Source: Gemmatimonadota bacterium (GTDB taxonomy: Bacteria; Gemmatimonadota; Gemmatimonadetes; Longimicrobiales; RSA9). From it: a DNA stretch of 16,611 bases. Every line of letters begins with the position of its first letter. Position 1 is the first letter of the stretch. Below are positions 7,491 to 13,079 of this stretch, in pieces. The position numbers and the translations under genes were made by a program. The stretch spans positions 1 to 16,611 of the forward strand of contig JADGGV010000035.1 of the NCBI GenBank assembly GCA_019689775.1. Reading direction: 5' to 3'. The notes under the pieces were generated by a model. It had not been told where the DNA came from and did not search any database. It saw nothing but the letters and a program-made list of their open reading frames with translations.

Positions 7491-8279
7491 TCAGCGGTTG
7501 CCGCGGCGCGTCCAGATCGCGATCACGCCGCACGCCGCGTCCGGGGTGAGGAACTCCGGCGGGATCGTGCTGAGGCCGCGGTAGACCTCGATCCCCTCGA
7601 CGGCGTCCGGCGCGACGACGTCGTCCAGGCGGAAGACGTCGGAGCGGACCCCCTGGGCAGTCGCCACGCGGCGGTTCAGGAGGAAGCCGTCCACGAAGAT
7701 CTGCGTATCGCAGTCGCGCCCGGCGGCGCGCGCCATGCGCACGACCGGGCGGCTGCCGGCGCCCGAGGCGACGACCTCGACGCCGGGGATCGTGCGGAGC
7801 AGGTCCGTGACGTACGACGGGCGCTGCCGCGCGATGTCGGCGCGCGTGATGTACACGCCGTTGCCGGTCCGGAGCCGGTGCCGGAATGCGTCGAGGAAAT
7901 GGCTCGGGTCCACCTCGGCGCGCGCGATCACCTCGAGCGGCGCCAGCAGCGCCACCGTCGGGTCGAGGCGGACCTCGACCTCGAAGTAGCTCCGACCGTC
8001 GAAGTACAACACCGGGGTGAGCACCTGATGGTAGCCGGCACGGCTCGCCCAGATGCTCACCCCGGCGCCGCCCTGCACCACCTTCTCGAACCGCCCCAGC
8101 GAATCGGTCGTGGCGCGCCCCACGTAGGCGCCGTACGGCGTGCGGAAGATCACGTCCGCGCCGGGGATCGGGTGCGACGACTCCGACTCCAGCACGCGCC
8201 CGACGATCCGCACCTGCGCGGATGCGGGGCGAACGCCGAGCAGCGCGAGGGTGATCGGGAGGAGGGCGATGAGACGCAT
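7491..8279 (-). CDS. Secreted carboxypeptidase-regulatory plus TonB-plug protein without a barrel
   Basis: The 262-aa product has a Sec signal (residues 1-21, PASA before QV) and a carboxypeptidase-regulatory-like domain at about 24-106 (GRVLESESSHPIPGADV start, LGRF turn). A TonB-receptor plug follows at about 145-258: ITRADI, VTDLLRTIPGVEVV, IFVDGFLLN, then IEVYRG and a closing GVIAIWTRRG. The pattern matches the N-terminal third of a TonB-dependent receptor, but the barrel of about 500 residues is absent. Nothing in the downstream DNA continues it, since the next gene is convergent. Cys190 and Cys250 could pair. The start ATG at 8279 has a GGAG 8 nt upstream (complement of 8288-8291), partly inside a hairpin. 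It lies 78 nt downstream of the Pit gene on the same strand. It is probably a plug-only accessory protein rather than a pseudogene, because the ends are clean. Confidence 0.82.
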   Translation of the reverse strand: MRLIALLPITLALLGVRPASAQVRIVGRVLESESSHPIPGADVIFRTPYGAYVGRATTDSLGRFEKVVQGGAGVSIWASRAGYHQVLTPVLYFDGRSYFEVEVRLDPTVALLAPLEVIARAEVDPSHFLDAFRHRLRTGNGVYITRADIARQRPSYVTDLLRTIPGVEVVASGAGSRPVVRMARAAGRDCDTQIFVDGFLLNRRVATAQGVRSDVFRLDDVVAPDAVEGIEVYRGLSTIPPEFLTPDAACGVIAIWTRRGNR

Positions 8280-8280
8280 C

Positions 8281-8307
8281 TCGAGGTCTCCGGCTGCGCG
8301 ACCTCGA
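8281..8307 (-). promoter_or_regulatory. Inverted repeat covering the start region of the plug-only gene
   Basis: The 8-bp arms TCGAGGTC (8281-8288) and GACCTCGA (8300-8307) are perfect complements around an 11-nt loop. On the minus strand the 3' arm ends one nucleotide before the ATG at 8279 and shares its first base with the GGAG ribosome site. If the mRNA includes it, the hairpin could control translation. It could equally be a DNA operator. Confidence 0.4.
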
Positions 8308-8357
8308 AGATACGGGTTCGGCGCGCGCGATCCAACGCCGATCTCAGCCGCCCGGCC

Positions 8358-9392
8358 TCACGCGTGGACCAGCGCCGCCAGGATCCAGTACGCGACGGCC
8401 GCGAAGAGCGCGGCGGCGGGGATCGTCAGCAGCCACGCCCAGACGATGCGGGTGGCGATGCTCCAGCGCACGGAGGTGACGCGGTGCGCCATCCCGGCGC
8501 CGACGATCGAGCCGGTGATCGTGTGCGTCGTGCTGACGGGGATGCCGAACGTCGTGGCGAGGAGGATGCTGAGCGCGCCGCCGGCCTCGGCGGCGAAGCC
8601 GCCGACCGGCTTCAGGCGCGTGATGCGGTTCCCCATCGTGTGGATGATGCGCCAGCCGCCGAAGAGCGTGCCGAGCGAGATCGCGATGTAGGCGATCATC
8701 TCGACCCAGAGCGGGATGTGATCGGCGCTCGGGAGGTAGAGGTGGCGCAGCGGGCCGGTCGCGTGCGCGAACTCGCCCTGCGTCGCCACGAGGAGCCCGA
8801 CGATGATCCCCATCGTCTTCTGCGCGTCGTTGGCGCCGTGGGAGAGCGAGAAGAGCGCGGAGGAGACGAGCTGCCCGTGGCGGAAGATGCGGTCGACCTT
8901 GCCGGCCGGCACGCGGTGGAACAGCCAGTACGTCAGCACCATCAGCGTGAAGCCGAGGATCATCCCGATGATCGGCGAGAGGACGATAAAGAGGAGCGTG
9001 TTCGTCCACCCCGACGGGATGATGGCCTCGAAGCCGGCCCGCGCGACGGCGGCGCCCGCGTAGCCGCCGATCAGCGCGTGCGACGAGCTCGACGGCAGCC
9101 CGAAGTACCAGGTGATGAGGTTCCAGATGATGGCGCCGAGCAGCCCGCCGAGCACGACGCTCGGCGTGACCACGGCCACGTCGATCATCCCCACGCCGAT
9201 CGTCCTGGCGACGGCCGTCCCCACCACGAACGCGGCAGCGAAGTTGAAGATCGCCGCCCAGCCGACGGCGTAGAGCGGCTTGAGCACGCGCGTGCCGACG
9301 ACGGTCGCGATCGCGTTCGCCGAGTCGTGGAAGCCGTTGATGAAGTCGAACAGGAACGCGATGCCGACGATGATGATGACGTAGGTCGCCAC
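8358..9392 (-). CDS. Pit family inorganic phosphate transporter
   Basis: This 344-aa inner-membrane protein should import phosphate, probably as a metal-phosphate complex coupled to protons or sodium as in the Pit family. It contains the duplicated Pit signatures: FHDSANAIATVVGT (residues 21-34) and SHGANDAQKTMG (184-195), plus SSSSHALIGG (101-110) and GIPVSTTHTITGS (283-295). About ten hydrophobic segments run through the length. I chose the GTG at 9392, two nucleotides after the DUF47 stop codon. It places a hydrophobic helix at the N-terminus; the ATG at 9446 would add an arginine-rich stretch and overlap the upstream gene. No good ribosome site lies in front of the GTG, so translational coupling to the upstream gene is likely. 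Pit specificity for phosphate over sulfate is inferred from the DUF47 partner. Confidence 0.92.
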   Translation of the reverse strand: MATYVIIIVGIAFLFDFINGFHDSANAIATVVGTRVLKPLYAVGWAAIFNFAAAFVVGTAVARTIGVGMIDVAVVTPSVVLGGLLGAIIWNLITWYFGLPSSSSHALIGGYAGAAVARAGFEAIIPSGWTNTLLFIVLSPIIGMILGFTLMVLTYWLFHRVPAGKVDRIFRHGQLVSSALFSLSHGANDAQKTMGIIVGLLVATQGEFAHATGPLRHLYLPSADHIPLWVEMIAYIAISLGTLFGGWRIIHTMGNRITRLKPVGGFAAEAGGALSILLATTFGIPVSTTHTITGSIVGAGMAHRVTSVRWSIATRIVWAWLLTIPAAALFAAVAYWILAALVHA

Positions 9393-9394
9393 GG

Positions 9395-10009
9395 TCAGCC
9401 GTGCTTCAGGGCGAGCGTCTCGAGGACGTTCGCCACGTGCTCGCACTGGTCGAGCGCGTCCTCGAGCGTGTCGTAGAGCTCCTTCCAGCGGATCACGTCG
9501 AGCGGGTTCGGCGAGCCGACGAACAGCTCGCCGACGGCCGCGTGGTAGACCGCGTCGCCGGCCTCCTCCAGCTCCTTGATCTGCTTGTTGTTCTGCGTGG
9601 CGACCTTCAGCCGCCGCAGGTTGCCGACCGCCTCCTCGATGTACGACGTCGCCTCCACGATGAGCGCCGTCAGCCTCGTGGCCGGCGCCTTGCTCTCCGT
9701 GATCCGGAACATCACGGCGCGTCGGGCCGTGCCGTCCAGCAGGTCCACGACGCTGTCGAGCTGAGAGGCCAGCAGATGGATGTCCTCCCGGTCGAGCGGC
9801 GTCACGAAGCTGCGGTTCAGGCGGAGGATGATGTCGTACGTGATCGTGTCGGCCTCGTGCTCGACCTGCTTTATCGCCGCCGCGTGCGCCTGGAGCTGCG
9901 ACGGTTCCTCGAACAGCTTGTGCAGCAGCGCGGCGGAAGCCGTCAGCCGACGGGCGAGATCGATGAACAGTCCGTAGAAGTTCTCGTCGCGGGGGATCAA
10001 TCGGACCAC
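9395..10009 (-). CDS. DUF47 family (PhoU-like) phosphate-transport accessory protein
   Basis: This 204-aa, almost entirely helical cytoplasmic protein belongs to the DUF47 group, PhoU-like proteins usually encoded beside Pit transporters and thought to modulate them. The pattern VEHEADTITYDIILRLNRSFVTPLDREDIHLL (from about residue 50) is diagnostic: the HEAD motif, the TP..RED motif and the following SQLDSVVD helix are all present. A later helix has IKELEEAGDAVYHAAV. It starts at a GTG (10009) with GGAGG (complement of 10018-10022) 8 nt upstream; no in-frame ATG fits. Its stop lies two nucleotides before the Pit start, so the pair is a translationally coupled operon. The array of 11-bp repeats upstream could connect it to phosphate control, but lies 141 nt from the start. 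Confidence 0.92.
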   Translation of the reverse strand: MVRLIPRDENFYGLFIDLARRLTASAALLHKLFEEPSQLQAHAAAIKQVEHEADTITYDIILRLNRSFVTPLDREDIHLLASQLDSVVDLLDGTARRAVMFRITESKAPATRLTALIVEATSYIEEAVGNLRRLKVATQNNKQIKELEEAGDAVYHAAVGELFVGSPNPLDVIRWKELYDTLEDALDQCEHVANVLETLALKHG

Positions 10010-10149
10010 GAGGTCATCCTCCGGCGTCAGCGGCGCACCCGTCCTCCCGTCCCCTGGCGGGGGCGGAAGGGCGCGGGAATGTAACCGCGCGCCGGCGGAC
10101 GCGGAAGATACGCAAGAAGCGAACGAGGAGCCGGGGCGAGGTGCGGCGG

Positions 10150-10193
10150 CTTCACGAATTCCTCACGAAACCCGCACGGAACGATCACCCACG
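10150..10193. promoter_or_regulatory. Four contiguous 11-bp direct repeats, PHO-box-like
   Basis: Four adjacent 11-nt units are CTTCACGAATT (10150-10160), CCTCACGAAAC (10161-10171), CCGCACGGAAC (10172-10182) and GATCACCCACG (10183-10193). The core CAC recurs exactly every 11 nt at 10153, 10164, 10175 and 10186. Units 1-2 share 8 of 11 positions and 2-3 share 9; the fourth keeps mainly the TCAC core. PhoB/PhoP operators are also 11-nt-phased direct repeats, and the TCAC core recalls the GTTCACC units of actinobacteria. The array lies in the spacer between the DUF47-Pit operon and the divergent CFI-box-like gene. A TAGCTT (10210-10215) 16 nt to its right could be a -10 for the latter. The regulator is inferred. 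Confidence 0.4.
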
Positions 10194-10261
10194 GCGCGGC
10201 GCGGCGGCGTAGCTTCGATGCGCAGTCACCGCGTCGACGACCTCCCGTCCCGGAGTACGCG

Positions 10262-10663
10262 ATGCCCGTTCCCCCCGCCACGCCCCCTTCGGCGGAGCCG
10301 CCGGCCGGACCGCCGCCGAACCCGGACCCGATCGCCACGGCGGCGTGCGAGGCGGTCGGGCTCCCGGGCGACTGCGAGATGCTCACGGTGCTGCGCACGT
10401 TCCGCGACACCGTGCTCGCCCGCACCGAGGAAGGGCGCCAGGAGATCGCGCGGTACTACGCCACCGCACCGGCGATCGTGGCGGCCATCGACGCGCGCCC
10501 GGACGCGCAGCAGGTCTACCGCGCGCTCATGGAGCTGGTGATCGCGCCCGCCACCGCCGACATCCTGGCCGGGCGGCACGAGGAGGCGCGCCAGCGCTAC
10601 CGGCAGATGCTCGCGCGCCTCGCCGCGGCGACCGACCCCTGGAGCGCCCTCGACGGGGGGTGA
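10262..10663 (+). CDS. Small protein resembling the CFI-box domain
   Basis: This 133-aa protein has no signal peptide or membrane segment. Residues 1-23 are proline-rich. Residues 24-77 read IATAACEAVG, then CEMLTVLRTFRDTVLAR, then EEGRQEIARYYATAPAIVAAID. This order (IATAA with a following C, LRxFRD, GR, YY, AP, I) matches the CFI-box-CTERM domain, a small domain of unknown function more often seen as a C-terminal appendage, where the usual start is CFIATAAYG. Here it begins the folded part, the first cysteine is missing, and Cys29 and Cys38 may take its place. A charged helix (about 103-121) follows. GGAG (10252-10255) lies 6 nt before the ATG. It is divergent from the phosphate operon with a repeat array between. 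No function can be assigned; the domain resemblance is clear by eye. Confidence 0.7.
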   Translation: MPVPPATPPSAEPPAGPPPNPDPIATAACEAVGLPGDCEMLTVLRTFRDTVLARTEEGRQEIARYYATAPAIVAAIDARPDAQQVYRALMELVIAPATADILAGRHEEARQRYRQMLARLAAATDPWSALDGG

Positions 10664-10685
10664 GCCCGGCGCCGCCGCGCCGGGC
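10664..10685. terminator. Hairpin between the convergent CFI-box-like and M28 genes
   Basis: GCCCGGCG (10664-10671) and CGCCGGGC (10678-10685) form a perfect 8-bp stem with a 6-nt loop. It starts directly after the TGA of the plus-strand gene and ends 15 nt from the stop of the minus-strand peptidase gene. It is probably a bidirectional terminator. No T-tract is visible on either side. Confidence 0.5.
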
Positions 10686-10700
10686 GACCTCGCCGCGCCC

Positions 10701-12338
10701 CTACTGCGAGACCGGCTCCGCCTTCCGCCTGAACTCCGCGTCCGGCGCCCAGGTCGGCAGCTCCGGCGAGTCCGCGAGCCGGCGCGCGAAGCGCAGTACG
10801 ATGTCCGAGAGCTGGACCGCGCCCGTCAGGTCGAAGTCGGGCCGGTACTCGTCCGAGGGCTGGTGGTAGCGGTGCGCGGTGTAGTCCTCCTCCTGCTGCT
10901 GGCCCCACCCCGCCGGCTTCCCCACGAAGTCGTAGCCCTCGCCGATCGAGACCGCGGGCACGCCCTGCTTCGCGAATGAAAAGTGGTCCGACCGGTAGAA
11001 GTAGCCCGCCTCCGGGTGCTCCTCCGGCCGGAGCCGCATCCCCTCGGGCGCGATCATCTCGAGGAGCGACGCGCCGAGCGAGCTCTTCTTCTCGCCCAGC
11101 ACGACCAGGTCGTTCACCCGCCCGAGCAGGTTGCCGCCGTCGACGTTCAGGTTCGCGACCAGGCTGGCGAGCGGCACGGTCGGGTGCTCGGCGAAGTACT
11201 GCGACCCGAGCAGCCCGGATTCCTCCGCGGTCACGAACGCGAACAGCAGCGAGCGCCGCGTCGGCGGGGACTGCGCCGCCGCCCGCGCCACCGCTAGCAG
11301 GTCGGCGACGCCGGACGCGTTGTCCAGCGCGCCGTTGTAGATCGAGTCGCCGTCCACGGCGGGGCCGATCCCGAAGTGGTCCCAGTGCGAGCTGAGCACC
11401 ACGTACGTGTCCTTCAGCTTCGGGTCCGTGCCCGGCACGATTCCCACGACGTTCGCCGACCTCAGGTGGGCGACGTCGTTCTGGAACGCCACCTCGAGGG
11501 TGATCCCCGTCGCCACCGGCCTGAAGCTCCGCGACTCCGCCTGCTTGCGCAGCTTCGCCAGGTCCAGCCCCGCCTGCTTTAGCAGCGCCGTCGCCGCGCT
11601 GTCCGTGATCCACCCCCGGAACGCCAGCGGCGGCGGCGCGTCCGCCGGTCGCGGCAGCATCCGCTGCTCCTTCCCCCACGACCCCACCACGGTGTGCCAC
11701 GGGTAGCCGGCGCGCTCCGTCGTGTGTACGATCAGCGCGCCCGCCGCCCCCTGCCGCTCCGCCTCCTCGAACTTGTACGTCCAGCGGCCGTAGTACGTCA
11801 TCGCCTTCCCGCCGAACAGGCCCGGCTCCTTCGCCGTCGCCGGCGGGTCGTTGACCAGCACCAGCAGGATCTTCCCCTTCAGGTCCATCCCCTTGAAGTC
11901 GTCCCAGCGGTACTCCGGCGCCTTCGCGCCGTAGCCGACGAACACCAGCTCGCCCTTCGCCGCCGACTCGGCCGCCGGCGACCCCGACCACACGACGACG
12001 TCCTCGGGCTGCCGGAGCTGCGCCGTCGCCTTGCCGCTCGCCGCCACGCGCAGCGTCTGGGGCTTCAGCGTCACCAGCTCGATCGGCAGCTCCTGGAGGT
12101 ACGAGTCGCCGTTCCCGGGCTTCAGCCCGTACGCGCGGAGCTGGCTCGCGATGTACTCGGTCGCGAGCCGCCCGCCCCGCGTCCCCGGCGCCCGCCCCTC
12201 CAGCAGGTCCGACGCCAGGAACCGCAGGTGCCCGTCGATCTCGCCGACCGTGATCGGCGGCGCGCCGCCCGCCGGCTGCTGCGCCACGACCGGGACCGCG
12301 CAGAACAGCAGCATCAGGATCGAACCCCGTAGCCGCAT
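10701..12338 (-). CDS. Secreted M28 family metallopeptidase with a PA-domain insertion
   Basis: This 545-aa zinc aminopeptidase should act in the periplasm or outside the cell, removing N-terminal residues from peptides. Residues 1-19 are a Sec signal (CAVPVVAQQ end). Residues from about 120 to 250 look like a PA (protease-associated) domain, with VFVGYGAKAPEYRWDDFKGMDLKGKI at its start. The M28 catalytic domain follows at about 290-525. The expected di-zinc ligands are visible: His318 (SSHWDH), Asp339 (GALDNASG), Glu372/Glu373 (TAEESG), Asp400 (NLNVDGG) and His492 (HQPSDEY). The ATG at 12338 has GGAGG 5 nt upstream (complement of 12344-12348); the longer frame to 12443 has no signal peptide in the right place. 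It is monocistronic, with a hairpin after its stop. All catalytic residues being present, the peptidase should be active; the substrate is unknown. Confidence 0.93.
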   Translation of the reverse strand: MRLRGSILMLLFCAVPVVAQQPAGGAPPITVGEIDGHLRFLASDLLEGRAPGTRGGRLATEYIASQLRAYGLKPGNGDSYLQELPIELVTLKPQTLRVAASGKATAQLRQPEDVVVWSGSPAAESAAKGELVFVGYGAKAPEYRWDDFKGMDLKGKILLVLVNDPPATAKEPGLFGGKAMTYYGRWTYKFEEAERQGAAGALIVHTTERAGYPWHTVVGSWGKEQRMLPRPADAPPPLAFRGWITDSAATALLKQAGLDLAKLRKQAESRSFRPVATGITLEVAFQNDVAHLRSANVVGIVPGTDPKLKDTYVVLSSHWDHFGIGPAVDGDSIYNGALDNASGVADLLAVARAAAQSPPTRRSLLFAFVTAEESGLLGSQYFAEHPTVPLASLVANLNVDGGNLLGRVNDLVVLGEKKSSLGASLLEMIAPEGMRLRPEEHPEAGYFYRSDHFSFAKQGVPAVSIGEGYDFVGKPAGWGQQQEEDYTAHRYHQPSDEYRPDFDLTGAVQLSDIVLRFARRLADSPELPTWAPDAEFRRKAEPVSQ

Positions 12339-12524
12339 GGAATCCTCCGTGAATGGACCGTACCGGCCGCCTCCGCCGCGGCGCTCGGGCCGACCGCGGC
12401 CGCCCCGGCGGGGCTCATCCCGCCCCCTGTACGCATGGCGCACGTCGGCGCGCCGCGTTATCTAGGCAGCGTCGTCCTTGAAGGTACGCGCCGTCGTCGA
12501 CCACGCCACCGGGGGGAGAGCGCC

Positions 12525-12914
12525 ATGCCGACCGTCACGAGCTTCGGGCTGGACCGGATCGGGCAGATCGCGATCAACGTGCACGACGTCGAGCGGGCGA
12601 CGGCGTTCTACCGCGACACGCTCGGCATGCGCTTCCTGTTCCGCGCCGGCGACATGGCGTTCTTCGACTGCGGCGGCGTCCGCCTGCTGCTCGGGACGGC
12701 GACGTCGCCGGAGCACGACCATCCGGCGTCGATCGTCTACTACAAGGTCGACGACATCGCGGCGGCGCACGCGGAGCTGGTCGCGCGAGGCGTGGCGTTC
12801 GAGCAGGCGCCGCACGTCGTCGCCGACCTCGGCGACCGGGAGCTGTGGCTCGCGTTCTTCCGCGACCCGGAGTCGAACGTCGTCGCGCTGATGGCGGAGC
12901 CCCTCAAGGCGTAG
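12525..12914 (+). CDS. VOC-superfamily protein lacking the usual metal ligands
   Basis: This 129-aa cytoplasmic protein has two beta-alpha-beta-beta-beta modules of the vicinal-oxygen-chelate (glyoxalase/bleomycin-resistance) fold. Module one includes IGQIAINVHDVERATAFYRDTLGM (residues 12-35) and FFDCGGVRLLL (46-56). Module two includes IVYYKVDDIAAAHAEL (70-85) and FFRDPESNVVALM (111-123). In the usual layout metal ligands fall at the positions here occupied by Gln14, Ile70 and Ala121, none a normal ligand, so a metal-dependent glyoxalase or dioxygenase is unlikely and a ligand-binding role is possible. The start ATG at 12525 has GGGGAG (12513-12518) 6 nt upstream. The frame opens earlier at 12435, but that extension is arginine-rich. 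It is divergent from the M28 gene with 186 nt between. The fold is secure; the substrate is unknown. Confidence 0.88.
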   Translation: MPTVTSFGLDRIGQIAINVHDVERATAFYRDTLGMRFLFRAGDMAFFDCGGVRLLLGTATSPEHDHPASIVYYKVDDIAAAHAELVARGVAFEQAPHVVADLGDRELWLAFFRDPESNVVALMAEPLKA

Positions 12915-12971
12915 ACGCGGCCGGCGGTTCGGGCTCCATCACGGCGCTGCGCACGATCTGCACGGTGCGTG

Positions 12972-13020
12972 GACGGCGACGCGCGCCTCGTGCCCCGGGC
13001 GCGGGCGCCGCCCCGCCGTC
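12972..13020. terminator. Compound inverted repeat between convergent genes
   Basis: GACGGCG (12972-12978) pairs with CGCCGTC (13014-13020), and inside this GCGCC (12983-12987) pairs with GGCGC (13004-13008). It lies between the convergent VOC and DUF885 genes and may terminate either transcript. The loops are large and no T-tract is present, so the call is tentative. Confidence 0.25.
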
Positions 13021-13079
13021 GCAGCTCCCGCGCCCCGGAAACCCAACGCGCCCCGGCACCCCAAGAACCCGCCGTCCCC

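Noticed and set aside
7878..9476. A 532-codon plus-strand frame opposite the plug-only and Pit genes
   Set aside because: Its translation is a low-complexity mix of Arg, Asp, Glu and Ala with no motif, and it crosses two unrelated genes with clear families.
10078..10083. TACATT on the minus strand as the -10 of the DUF47-Pit operon
   Set aside because: The -10 match is fair (4 of 6) and the leader length is reasonable, but the -35 position (TTCCGC) matches only two bases, so I did not list it as a feature.
12458..12464. TTATCTA as a -10 element for the VOC gene, or TAGATA for the M28 gene
   Set aside because: The hexamers 17 nt upstream on either strand match TTGACA poorly, so I cannot support a promoter here.
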